In this document: in pieces, positions 1 through 10,219 of the stretch | Numbering within the stretch: position 1 is the stretch's first letter | Layout: every line of letters begins with the position of its first letter | Source of the DNA: Gammaproteobacteria bacterium | GTDB lineage: Bacteria > Pseudomonadota > Gammaproteobacteria > Chromatiales > Chromatiaceae | Assembly (NCBI GenBank): GCA_009928645.1 | Contig: SACH01000026.1 | Location: 1 to 40,018, forward strand | DNA length: 40,018 bases | Reading direction: 5' to 3' | Made by a program: the position numbers and the translations under genes | Notes under the pieces: generated by a model | What the model was told of the DNA's origin: nothing | The model's database searches: none | What the model saw: the letters and a program-made list of their open reading frames with translations, nothing else

Positions 1-1226
<1,226 letters not shown>

Positions 1227-1249
1227 GGGGATAAATACCTGCAAGGTTG

Positions 1250-1290
1250 CGATCGCCCGCGGCGATCGTTGGGGTGGAGTGGGGTGGAGT
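1250..1290. repeat. Hairpin plus tandem 10-bp repeat upstream of htpG
   Basis: Bases 1250-1257 (CGATCGCC) and 1261-1268 (GGCGATCG) form a perfect 8-bp inverted repeat with a 3-base loop. Immediately beyond, GGGGTGGAGT occurs twice in tandem at 1271-1280 and 1281-1290. Both lie in the htpG leader or promoter, about 25-65 bases upstream of its start codon. A leader hairpin affecting htpG translation or mRNA stability is possible, but nothing proves a role. Confidence 0.5.
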
Positions 1291-1347
1291 GATGTCAGGG
1301 CCGGCGCCGGGGCGCTACAATGGGCAATACAACCGTGGCCAGCCTGA

Positions 1348-3229
<1,882 letters not shown>

Positions 3230-3242
3230 AGCTAGTCCGCTG

Positions 3243-4157
3243 ATGAGCGCCAACCTCAGTCGTCGTGATTTCCTGCGTCATCTGGCCTTTGGCGCCACGG
3301 GCTATCTCCTGGCGCCCCTGGCCCTGATCCCCTCCCACCCCACCCTCGCCGCAGGCAGCAGCCTCCAGACCCGGGTAGCAAATCACATCGCCAATCTGCG
3401 CGCCCAGGGCCAGATCGGAGCCAAGGACAAGGTCTCTTGGTCGGTCTATGACTTCACCACGCGACAAAAGCTAGTGGCCATCAACGAGGATGTCTCTCGC
3501 CAGGCGGCCAGCATGATCAAGCCCTTCGTCTGCCAGGCCTGGTTCTTCCAGGCCAACCAATCGAAGCAGATCGACTATACGCCTGAGATCCGCAGGTCCA
3601 TGCAGCGCATGATCCGCTCCAGCTGCAATGACTCCACCAACAAGATCATGAAGCTGGTGACCCAGAACGCCGGCGGCAAGGGCCCCGGCGACGTCGAACG
3701 GGTCCTGAAACGGCACGGGCCAGGCATCTTTCAGGACACCCATATCGTCGAGTACATCCCCAAGGGCGGCAGGACCTACCGCAACCGGGCCTCCGCCGGC
3801 GACTATCATCGCTTTCTGGAGGCCATGTGGCTAAGCAAATTGCCCTACGCGGATGAGATGCGCGCCCTGCTCGCCCTGTCCAATCGCGACCGCATGGTCG
3901 ATGGCGTGGCTGCCATGCCCGATAACGTTAGGGTCTATGACAAGACCGGTTCCACCGCCATGCTGTGCGGCGACATGGGCATCATCGTCGCGCCGGGGGA
4001 ACGGGGTGGCAGCTACCCCTATACCTTCATCGCCATCATCGAAAGCCCGGTCCGCGTCAAGGGCTACGCTGCCTGGATGAAAAAGCGGGGAGATGCCATC
4101 CGCTCCGTCTCCAACCTGGTCTATCAGGACATGAAGGGCCGGCATGCGCTGGCCTGA
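3243..4157 (+). CDS. Tat-exported serine hydrolase, class A beta-lactamase/penicillin-binding fold
   Basis: A 304-residue exported enzyme of the penicillin-recognising serine hydrolase group. It begins with a twin-arginine signal (SRRDFL at 6-11, hydrophobic stretch to about 33, likely cut after LAA near 37), so it should fold before export. The three class A elements are in order: SMIK at 90-93 (nucleophile Ser90, Lys93), SCN at 127-129 (the SDN position) and KTG at 234-236. I could not place the Glu166 deacylation residue of true beta-lactamases, so a peptidoglycan-directed role fits at least as well as drug resistance. The start has GGAG 11 bases upstream. Fold confident, substrate unknown. 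Confidence 0.82.
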   Translation: MSANLSRRDFLRHLAFGATGYLLAPLALIPSHPTLAAGSSLQTRVANHIANLRAQGQIGAKDKVSWSVYDFTTRQKLVAINEDVSRQAASMIKPFVCQAWFFQANQSKQIDYTPEIRRSMQRMIRSSCNDSTNKIMKLVTQNAGGKGPGDVERVLKRHGPGIFQDTHIVEYIPKGGRTYRNRASAGDYHRFLEAMWLSKLPYADEMRALLALSNRDRMVDGVAAMPDNVRVYDKTGSTAMLCGDMGIIVAPGERGGSYPYTFIAIIESPVRVKGYAAWMKKRGDAIRSVSNLVYQDMKGRHALA

Positions 4158-4185
4158 GGACCAGAGGGTACTCAAGGCCACCAGA

Positions 4186-4203
4186 TACCTTTTATCCAAG
4201 GTA
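4186..4203. other. Small hairpin between convergent genes
   Basis: TACCTT (4186-4191) and AAGGTA (4198-4203) form a perfect 6-bp stem with a 6-base loop in the 50-bp gap between the hydrolase gene and the convergent activator gene. It may slow transcription from both sides, but there is no U-run, so it is not a convincing intrinsic terminator. Confidence 0.3.
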
Positions 4204-4207
4204 ACCG

Positions 4208-5938
4208 TCAGGGTTTATCGACCATTTTGAAGGGCGTCCGGCTGATGCCCAGCTTGCGCATCCGCGACCGCAGGGTATCGGGATTGACCGCAAGCAGACG
4301 GGCGGCGCCGAATGGCCCCTCCACCCGACCATAACACTGGGCCAGGGCCCGCTCGATGTGGTGCCGGATGGCTTCTTCCAAGGGTTCGATGTCCTGGGAA
4401 TGCTCGCTGGTCGGCATCGGCCCGGCGGTTGGCTGGGCAGCGGGCATCGTGGGCGGAACCTTGGGCAGGAGGGGACCGGTCCCTAAGGCCCGTTCCACCT
4501 CCAGCCCCTGGCCATCGCCGAGGATGGCAGCGCGCTCGATGACCGCCGCCAGTTCCCGGACGTTGCCTGGCCAGGGATAGACCCGCAGCAGGGCCAGGTC
4601 GTCTGGGGTGGGGAGTTGGAGGGCCAAGCCGAGCCGCACCGCCGCCTTTTCGGCGAAGTGGTTGGCCAGGGCGGAGATGTCCTCCGGCCTGTCGCGCAGG
4701 GCGGGCAGGTGGAGAGGGAAGACGTTGATGCGATACCAGAGATCGGCGCGGAATCGGCCATCCCGGACCATGGCCTGCAGGTCGCGATGGGTGGCGGCGA
4801 TCAGGCGTACGTCGACGCGCAGGGTCTGCTGCCCTCCTACCCGCTCAAAGCTACCATCCTGGAGGATGCGCAGTAACCGTACCTGGATAGCCGGCGAGAG
4901 TTCGCCGATCTCGTCCAGGAAGAGGGTGCCGCGGTCGGCACGCTCGAACCAGCCCAGACGCCGGGCCCCCGCACCGGTAAAACTGCCTTTCTCATGACCG
5001 AAAAGCTCCGAATCCACGAGATCCGGCGGGATGGCCCCGCAGTTGACGCGCAGGAAGGGGCCCTGGGCCCGGGCGGAACGGCTATGGATGGCGCGGGCGA
5101 TGACCTCCTTACCTGAGCCCGTTTCCCCCAGGATCAGCACCGGTGCCGTCGCCGGGGCGACCAGTGCCACGCCACGCATGACCTCCCGCAGGCCGGCGTC
5201 GGCGCCGATCAGGGTATCCGTGAGTTCCCGCCGACCCAGCCGGGCCAGGAGGGAGCGGCGATCCGCCTCCGCCGCCTCCCGCAGGGCCAGTAGCTCCCGC
5301 AATCGCTGGTGGTTGCGCAGAGCGAGGGCCATGGGTTCCCGCCGGGCCAGCATCCGGCTCCCTGCCTGCTCATCCAGGGTGCCGGGTGGGTCAATGCCGA
5401 GAAGCAGGATACCCAGTGGTTCCTGGTCCAGGGTCAAGCCCAGGACCAGAATCTCCCCGGGCCAAGAGGCGGGCACGAGACCCGGCACTTGCTCCCGGAG
5501 CGCCGCCACCCCGCCCTGCATGACCCGCCCCTCCTGGCACCAGGCCCGCAGCCTGGCCATGGGGTTGGCGTAAAAGTCACGGAAAATCTCTTTATTTTCT
5601 GTAGTTTGTCGCGACCCCTCATGATAGTTAGCAGCTACCGTTCCGGCAGTGGTAGCAGGTGAAGGACTGGTTGCGGACCTGGTCTGGACCGAAGGCAGGG
5701 TCGGCAAATTGCTGCCGGGGACGACGGTGGGCGAGCACTCGGCACCCGTGGCGGCCAGGCCCCAATGGGCGACAGAGGTGAGGCCGGTCTCGCCGGGGGT
5801 GAATTCCAGCACCAGTAACCGTTGAAAGTCCAGGTTCCGCCCCAGCTCCGCCGCGATGGCGGCGATGCTGTCGTCCAGCCGCCAGTGCTGGGCGGCCAGA
5901 CGCCAGAGGGTTAGCAGGCTTTGATGCAACTCGTCCAT
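4208..5938 (-). CDS. Sigma-54-dependent transcriptional activator, GAF-like N-terminus, Fis-type HTH (FhlA/NorR class)
   Basis: A 576-residue bacterial enhancer-binding protein. The N-terminal 1-225 region looks like a GAF sensor. The AAA+ domain has Walker A GETGSGKE at 271-278, the sigma-54 contact loop GSFTGA at 318-323 (Ser for the usual Ala), Walker B LFLDEIGE at 339-346 and an arginine-finger region around FRADLWYR. The C-terminal Fis HTH follows a Pro-rich linker (AARLLAVNPDTLRSRMRKLG). The domain order matches FhlA and NorR; the ligand is not evident. Residues about 103-124 are encoded by a dispersed DNA repeat. The gene is divergent from a TauE/SafE exporter gene with a sigma-54-like promoter, its likely target. 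A palindrome just upstream could serve autoregulation. Confidence 0.9.
   Translation of the reverse strand: MDELHQSLLTLWRLAAQHWRLDDSIAAIAAELGRNLDFQRLLVLEFTPGETGLTSVAHWGLAATGAECSPTVVPGSNLPTLPSVQTRSATSPSPATTAGTVAANYHEGSRQTTENKEIFRDFYANPMARLRAWCQEGRVMQGGVAALREQVPGLVPASWPGEILVLGLTLDQEPLGILLLGIDPPGTLDEQAGSRMLARREPMALALRNHQRLRELLALREAAEADRRSLLARLGRRELTDTLIGADAGLREVMRGVALVAPATAPVLILGETGSGKEVIARAIHSRSARAQGPFLRVNCGAIPPDLVDSELFGHEKGSFTGAGARRLGWFERADRGTLFLDEIGELSPAIQVRLLRILQDGSFERVGGQQTLRVDVRLIAATHRDLQAMVRDGRFRADLWYRINVFPLHLPALRDRPEDISALANHFAEKAAVRLGLALQLPTPDDLALLRVYPWPGNVRELAAVIERAAILGDGQGLEVERALGTGPLLPKVPPTMPAAQPTAGPMPTSEHSQDIEPLEEAIRHHIERALAQCYGRVEGPFGAARLLAVNPDTLRSRMRKLGISRTPFKMVDKP
5568..5632 (-). 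repeat. Dispersed repeat copy A, inside the activator gene
   Basis: This 65-bp stretch matches 7363-7423 with mismatches and small gaps. Read on the minus strand, both start GCTAACT-TCATGAGGGG, continue through a GAAAAT-AAG block, and end in a CGTGA-TTT-ACGC block. Here the repeat is in frame and encodes residues about 103-124, between two parts of the GAF-like region. The other copy is intergenic. The layout suggests a small mobile or palindromic repeat tolerated in an inter-domain linker. Confidence 0.6.
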
Positions 5939-5951
5939 GACGTCTATCTTA

Positions 5952-6007
5952 ACGGATAATCCGTGCTATTTAACGGTCATGGCGTTTTATTTCCCGGGTG
6001 ACGTCAC
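5952..6007. promoter_or_regulatory. Two palindromes in the divergent spacer, candidate enhancer sites
   Basis: ACGGATAATCCGT at 5952-5964 is a perfect 6-1-6 palindrome, 14 bases from the activator start codon. Its AACGG half recurs at 5972, 21 bases (two helical turns) further on. GTGACGTCAC at 5998-6007 is a perfect 10-bp palindrome. They lie about 130-185 bases upstream of the candidate -24/-12 promoter, the normal distance for sigma-54 enhancer sites. Which one is bound, if either, is unknown. Confidence 0.45.
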
Positions 6008-6093
6008 TTGCCACCTCGGCTCGTTAGCCTTGGGCGGAGAATGGCCCCGACCCCTATTCATTCGCGAGGAGCCAGGCATAATATATCTATATT

Positions 6094-6106
6094 TATCAAT
6101 TATATA
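6094..6106 (+). promoter_or_regulatory. IHF-like site
   Basis: TATCAATTATATA fits the IHF consensus WATCAANNNNTTR at all but one defined position. It sits in a sharply AT-rich block (6078-6110) of an otherwise GC-rich region, 30 bases upstream of the -24/-12 element. That is where IHF usually bends DNA between an enhancer and a sigma-54 promoter. Confidence 0.5.
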
Positions 6107-6134
6107 AATGAAAAGGGAAATCCAAGGGCAAGAT

Positions 6135-6150
6135 CTGGCATAGTTATTGA
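6135..6150 (+). promoter_or_regulatory. Sigma-54 (-24/-12) promoter candidate for the TauE/SafE gene
   Basis: CTGGCATAGTTATTGA matches the -24/-12 consensus YTGGCACRNNNNTTGC with correct spacing. The deviations are T for C in the -24 box and A for C in the -12 box. The predicted start of transcription is near 6161, giving a leader of about 30 bases. The case rests mainly on context: a sigma-54 activator gene is divergently transcribed next door, with an IHF-like site and palindromes between. Confidence 0.5.
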
Positions 6151-6190
6151 GAAGCTTCAGACAGGACAACCCTTCTACCTGGAGCCTCCC

Positions 6191-7105
6191 ATGCTGCGCC
6201 AAGCCCTGCTCTCCCTGGAGACCTTCTATAACTGGCATCGCACCCGCCTGTTGTTCCTGGCTAGTCTAATCGGTCTCACCTTGGCGGCCTTCGCCACCCT
6301 GGGCGTCCTGCGGGACCTGGGCTGGGTGGCGGCGCCGGAGGCCAACTGGACGACCGGAACCCTGCTGATCATCTTTCTGGCGGCCCTGGGTTGTGAGTAC
6401 CTGGATTCAAGCCTGGGCATGGGCTACGGCACGACCCTGACCCCCCTCCTGATGCTCGCCGGCTATGAGCCCCTGCAGATCGTCCCCGCCATACTTCTGT
6501 CGGAACTGCTCACCGGCCTGGCCGCGGGTGCTATGCACCACCGCGATGGCAACATCGACCTACGCAACGACCCGGCGGCCCGCCGTACCTTTGGTCTGCT
6601 GGCCCTCCTCAGTGCCCTGGGGGCCATCGTGGCGGTGATGCTGGCGGTCAAGATCTCCGCCCAGTGGTTTTCGCTGCTGATCGCGGTCATCGTCCTGGCC
6701 ATGGGCCTGATCACCCTGGTCACCGCCCGCCGGCAGATCCGTTATCACCGCGGCGGCATTCTCACCATCGGCCTGGTCGCGGCCTTCAACAAGGGCCTCA
6801 GCGGCGGTGGCTACGGCCCCCTGGTGACTTCCGGTCAGGTGGTGTCCGGGGTGCCTGCCCGCCAGGCGGTGGCCATCACTTCCATGGCCGAGGCCCTGAC
6901 CTGCGCGGTCGGCCTCGGGGCCTACCTCTTTTTCAAGAGCGGCATCGATTGGTCCCTCACCCTGCCCCTGGTGGCCGGCGCCCTGCTCTCCGTGCCGCTC
7001 GCCACCGCCACGGTCAGCCACCTGCCGGAGACCGGTATCCGCCGCGGGGTCGGCCTCTTCACCCTGATTCTGGGCGTCCTCCTCCTCAGTCGCCTCATGG
7101 CCTGA
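6191..7105 (+). CDS. TauE/SafE-family membrane transporter (sulfite or organosulfonate exporter type)
   Basis: A 304-residue inner-membrane protein with about eight hydrophobic segments. It contains both half-motifs of the TauE/SafE (DUF81) family: a first half around LGMGYGTTLTPLLMLAGYEP and a second half around NKGLSGGGYGPLVTSGQV. Members move sulfite, sulfoacetate or related anions; the substrate here cannot be read from sequence. ATG 6191 is chosen over an upstream in-frame start because GGAG lies 6 bases before it, family homology begins there, and the upstream 61 codons are AT-rich and would contain the promoter. Control by the divergent sigma-54 activator is inferred. Confidence 0.87.
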   Translation: MLRQALLSLETFYNWHRTRLLFLASLIGLTLAAFATLGVLRDLGWVAAPEANWTTGTLLIIFLAALGCEYLDSSLGMGYGTTLTPLLMLAGYEPLQIVPAILLSELLTGLAAGAMHHRDGNIDLRNDPAARRTFGLLALLSALGAIVAVMLAVKISAQWFSLLIAVIVLAMGLITLVTARRQIRYHRGGILTIGLVAAFNKGLSGGGYGPLVTSGQVVSGVPARQAVAITSMAEALTCAVGLGAYLFFKSGIDWSLTLPLVAGALLSVPLATATVSHLPETGIRRGVGLFTLILGVLLLSRLMA

Positions 7106-7443
7106 CAACGGGTGGGCACATCCAATCCCAGAGCACCAATAGGGGCTTAGGTGGCAATCAAGGTAAGACCAGGGATGGTCGGGTGGCGTGCGGGGAGGGG
7201 GTAGCGTCGGTTGGGGTGATAATCACCGGGAGGCGGTGATCAAGACTAAAGGGAGTTCTTCACGGCTTTCCCGCCAGCCGCCACCAGACCCGGGAGAACT
7301 GAAAATTGAATTGCCATGTGAAGTCCCACCAGCCAACCAATCCCGACCAGGTCCCTCATTCAGCGTGAAAATCACGACAAAGCCTTTCATTTTCAGGGGG
7401 GTGCCCCCCTCATGACAGTTAGCGGAATTACTTCCAAGATCAG
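7106..7443. other. Intergenic spacer with a palindrome and a dispersed repeat
   Basis: This 338-bp gap separates two convergent genes and holds no convincing gene. It contains GGTGATAATCACC (7215-7227), a perfect 6-1-6 palindrome sharing the central GATAATC with the palindrome at 5952. It also holds dispersed repeat copy B at 7363-7423. In between is a GC-rich stretch with no recognised signal. Confidence 0.6.
7363..7423 (-). repeat. Dispersed repeat copy B, intergenic
   Basis: This is the intergenic counterpart of the repeat inside the activator gene at 5568-5632, in the same orientation. It carries a GGGGGG/CCCCCC inverted repeat around 7396-7410 that copy A lacks, so the two differ mainly in the centre. 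It ends 20 bases before the stop codon of the membrane-protein gene and could act as its 3' hairpin. Confidence 0.6.
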
Positions 7444-8727
7444 TCAGGGGACTGGACGGGCCAGGAAGGCCCGGGATGCCCGCCGGTAGCGCAGGACCAC
7501 GCTGACCAGCAGTCCTTCCAGCACTAACCCGGCCAGGACCAGCACCAGGCCGGCCGGGCGCGCCAGGACCGGGACGAAGACGGCCGCCATCACCAAAAGC
7601 AATGCCAGCAGATGAAGGCCAAACTGGAGTCGCGCCCAGCCCACCGCTAGCAGGCTGCCCATGTGGGGAATGCGCAGATCGAACCGACCAGACTGCAACT
7701 GGCGATGCTGAAGATGAAACCAGGCGAGGAAGGGCAGAATCTTGAATAGCATACCCGCGGGTAACCCCAGCCCGACACCAACGAGCAGCAGGATACCGAC
7801 GAGCATCGGCGACGCTCCCACGGCCCAGGCTGGGAGCGCCACGACCAGGGCCAACATGGCGGCCCCCCAGTGCAGCAGGGTGGGGTCGAGACGGCGCCGA
7901 CGGCGCCTGGCCAGGAGCCACAAGGTCAGCAGGGCGAAAAGGGCGAAGCCCGCGCCGGCCGTTCCCAGAGCCAGGTAGGCGGCCAGGTCCCAACCCCTCA
8001 CCTCGGCGAGACTGGCGAGGATGATCATCGCCAGCAGCAGGGGCACCAGCCAGGCCCGGGCCAGGGCGGGATAGGGCGGGGTGACAAAGAACAGCGGAAT
8101 CACCTGGATGGCGACCCCGATCACCAGCAAGCCCACCCAACCCAGCAACCCCCACATGACATGGGCATTGACCCAGCGGGTCAAGGCCGCCAGGGGGACC
8201 AGGCCCAGCAGAAAGGCGCTCAGCACCAGCCCAAGCAGCAGGGTGGCGAGCAAGGCCAGGGTGGCGGCGCGCAGGGCCCGCCGGGTCCCCGGCTCACCTT
8301 GCGCTCGCCATAGGGCCAGGGCGACCGGCACCAGGAAGCAGAGAAACCCCAAGGCACTGGCCAGCCCCCCCCAGGCGAGGGCCCAAGGCAGGCCGTAGCC
8401 CAGGCCACCGGCCAGGAACAAGGCACCGAAGCTGAGCAAGGGATGAGACAGATTACCCACCCAGCGCACCGCGGGCACCGGCACCCCCAGGACCACCGGC
8501 AACAGTTGCAGCAGGGCGCCGCACATCATTAGGCCCAGGTAGCCGATGGCGATCAGGTGGGTCGCCGCCAGAGCCAGCGGCAGCCAGCGCGAGGCCAGCA
8601 GCGTTGGACCTTCCCAGAGCAGCACAAGACCCGCCAGCAGGACAAACAAGGGCGCCGTGAGAAAGAAGCGCGCCGGGACATGAAAAGGCGGCGCCTGCTC
8701 CAGGCTGAGGCTGCGGGTGTCGATCAT
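7444..8727 (-). CDS. Polytopic membrane protein, NnrS/heme-copper-oxidase-subunit-like
   Basis: A 427-residue integral membrane protein with roughly 12 hydrophobic segments. It carries several histidines in or near membrane segments (ATHLIAIGY about 56, LSHPLL about 94, NAHVMWGLLGW about 190, and WFHLQH about 338). The pattern recalls NnrS and distant heme-copper oxidase subunit I relatives, which bind heme or copper, but I cannot assign it to a named family with certainty. It is the last gene of a three-gene unit; its ATG overlaps the stop of the DUF2249 gene by 4 bases. With hemerythrin and an FNR/Dnr-like box upstream, a role in NO or oxygen stress is inferred. Confidence 0.72.
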   Translation of the reverse strand: MIDTRSLSLEQAPPFHVPARFFLTAPLFVLLAGLVLLWEGPTLLASRWLPLALAATHLIAIGYLGLMMCGALLQLLPVVLGVPVPAVRWVGNLSHPLLSFGALFLAGGLGYGLPWALAWGGLASALGFLCFLVPVALALWRAQGEPGTRRALRAATLALLATLLLGLVLSAFLLGLVPLAALTRWVNAHVMWGLLGWVGLLVIGVAIQVIPLFFVTPPYPALARAWLVPLLLAMIILASLAEVRGWDLAAYLALGTAGAGFALFALLTLWLLARRRRRRLDPTLLHWGAAMLALVVALPAWAVGASPMLVGILLLVGVGLGLPAGMLFKILPFLAWFHLQHRQLQSGRFDLRIPHMGSLLAVGWARLQFGLHLLALLLVMAAVFVPVLARPAGLVLVLAGLVLEGLLVSVVLRYRRASRAFLARPVP

Positions 8728-8942
8728 TCGTCAATCGGCCAGATTAGAATGTGGTATCCCCCCTCTTCGCCCGCCGCCTCATAGCGATGGCCCATGCGCC
8801 GTAGCAGGTCAAAGAGCGGATAGGGCAGGCGGCGGTGCCTGACGACGAGACGCTCCCCCGGTCTGAGCTCCATGAGGGCATCCAGGATCCGCTCCAGGGG
8901 TTCCGGTGGTTCCAGATCACTGACATCCAGTTCCCTGTCCAT
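8724..8942 (-). CDS. DUF2249 domain protein
   Basis: A 72-residue protein matching the DUF2249 pattern. It has LDVSDLEPPEPLERILDAL near the start, then a basic-hydrophobic strand (RLVVRHRRLPYPLF) and a C-terminal strand (GGYHILIW). The fold is TusA-like, but the CPxP cysteine of sulfur carriers is absent. Such proteins are often found next to hemerythrins and nitrosative-stress genes; the biochemical role is not established. It starts 3 bases after the hemerythrin stop codon and overlaps the next gene by ATGA, so it is co-translated. Confidence 0.8.
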   Translation of the reverse strand: MDRELDVSDLEPPEPLERILDALMELRPGERLVVRHRRLPYPLFDLLRRMGHRYEAAGEEGGYHILIWPIDE

Positions 8943-8945
8943 GAC

Positions 8946-9383
8946 TCAGAACGCCTGGAGTTGCGCCACCAGCTCCTCCGCCTGGGTGGCCAGGCCTTGG
9001 TCCGCCAGGGGATAGAGGATGCCCTCCTCCTTGGCATTATGCTGCTGAATGAGAAAATGCAGCGTCTCAGTCAGACCGAGACAGGCCGTTGCGTCCCGGC
9101 CGCCAACTGACTCCTGCAGTTCATCGAGCAGAGCGCGCATCTGGCGATGTTCCATAGTCATGACCTGGACCGGCCCCCCGGCGCGCGGGTCGACGGCCAG
9201 TAGATCAGGGAACAACTTTTCCTCCTCACGAGCGAAATGGGTCAGGAGGGCCCCCCGCAAGCCCTGGCCTGAGGTGCCGGCCAGTTCCCATTCACTTCGG
9301 TCCACGGCTTGTTCAAAGCTTGCAAGATATTGATCACAATGCCGGTGGTCCGCGCTCATATAGGAGGAAATGGTGTTGCTCAT
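8946..9383 (-). CDS. Hemerythrin HHE domain protein
   Basis: A 145-residue single-domain protein with a di-iron four-helix pattern: H13/H15 (HRHCD), H49 with E53 (HFAREEEKLFP), H79 (EHRQMR), and H109/H115 with E119 (HFLIQQHNAKEEGILYPL). Bacterial proteins of this type bind O2 or NO or help repair iron-sulfur centres. It is the first gene of the operon with DUF2249 and a membrane protein. An FNR/Dnr-like box is centred about 64 bases upstream of the start codon. The start has a modest GAGAAG ribosome site. The domain is clear; the ligand is inferred. Confidence 0.88.
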   Translation of the reverse strand: MSNTISSYMSADHRHCDQYLASFEQAVDRSEWELAGTSGQGLRGALLTHFAREEEKLFPDLLAVDPRAGGPVQVMTMEHRQMRALLDELQESVGGRDATACLGLTETLHFLIQQHNAKEEGILYPLADQGLATQAEELVAQLQAF

Positions 9384-9440
9384 GATAGCTTCTCGGTAGG
9401 AAAGGGGTGATCAGGTTCGCCGGTGGCTGAAGAAGATGCC

Positions 9441-9454
9441 TTGACCTCGATCAG
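9441..9454 (-). promoter_or_regulatory. FNR/Dnr-type box upstream of the hemerythrin operon
   Basis: TTGACCTCGATCAG matches the FNR/Dnr/Nnr consensus TTGATNNNNATCAA at 8 of 10 defined positions, with the correct 4-base spacer. If it is centred at -41.5, transcription would start near 9406 with a leader of about 23 bases. The -10 region is not clear. The box suggests induction under low oxygen or NO, which fits the operon content. Confidence 0.5.
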
Positions 9455-9548
9455 ATCTTGTCGGAGGCATACCCCTCGCAAAGATTGCGGATTATCCCCG
9501 GGGCGAAAACCGAGCAGCGGCCCGCTTCCTGCGCTGGAATCCCGACGC

Positions 9549-9585
9549 AAAAAAAACCGGCCACTTGATTGTGGCCGGTTTTTTT
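9549..9585. terminator. Bidirectional intrinsic terminator
   Basis: CCGGCCAC (9557-9564) and GTGGCCGG (9571-9578) form a perfect 8-bp GC-rich stem with loop TTGATT, flanked by A8 on one side and T7 on the other. On the minus strand it follows the OmpA-family stop codon by about 45 bases and is that gene's terminator. It also insulates the divergent hemerythrin promoter. Confidence 0.93.
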
Positions 9586-9628
9586 AGCCGGTCAGGCAGG
9601 GGGCATCCCCTGCGGCCGACAAACTCAA

Positions 9629-10219
9629 CTACTTGAGATCGGTTTTGGTCAGCACGACACGGCGCTGCTCGAGGGAATCCGGCGGGTAATTGGGCAGCAG
9701 GTCACGCTTGCCCATGGACTTGGCGGGGGCCACGTGCTGGGCAGGATAGCCCTGCTCAATGATATAACTACGTACGGCATCGGCACGGCGCTGGCCCAAG
9801 GCCATGTTGTAAGCATCGGAGCCCACGGCATCGGTGTGGCCCACGACGGTTACCACCTCGGTCTCGGGAGTCGATTGGATGTCCGCGATGTACTTGTCGA
9901 TCAGCGCAATTTCCTGCTTGTTCACAACGTTAGTCGGAACATGGTACTTATCGAACTCAAAATTCAGGCGAACAGTCACCTCCTCGGCGACAACCACCTT
10001 GGGAGCAGCGCAGGGGGGCAGGTTGTTGGGTCCATCCGGATAGGCGCTCTGCCAGCACTCACCGGCGCTGTTGACCCAGGCCTGGCCTTTGGGAAGGGAT
10101 GCATCGCCGGAGGCGAACCAGAAGCTGTCCTGCTCAACCGCTTGAGCGGCGGGAGCCATCAGAGTGACGGCCAGCGCGATCGGCGCCACACGGCCTAGGA
10201 TCTTCGTTGCTTTGTACAT
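9629..10219 (-). CDS. OmpA-family peptidoglycan-associated protein
   Basis: A 196-residue exported protein. The signal peptide spans about residues 1-27 (APAAQA before VEQ). A short unique region with two cysteines (GECW, PPCAAP) follows, then an OmpA C-terminal domain. That domain begins at LNFEFDK and has the peptidoglycan-binding signature GHTDAVGSDAYNMALGQRRADAV, with the Asp and Arg that contact diaminopimelate. There is no beta-barrel, so the protein is probably periplasmic or anchored by partners. It stands alone between a strong terminator and a long leader. Family assignment firm. Confidence 0.9.
   Translation of the reverse strand: MYKATKILGRVAPIALAVTLMAPAAQAVEQDSFWFASGDASLPKGQAWVNSAGECWQSAYPDGPNNLPPCAAPKVVVAEEVTVRLNFEFDKYHVPTNVVNKQEIALIDKYIADIQSTPETEVVTVVGHTDAVGSDAYNMALGQRRADAVRSYIIEQGYPAQHVAPAKSMGKRDLLPNYPPDSLEQRRVVLTKTDLK

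Noticed and set aside
9395-9412. A second FNR-like half site (GTGATCAGG) nearer the hemerythrin start
   Set aside because: Only one half matches and the spacing to its partner is wrong; the box at 9441 is better.
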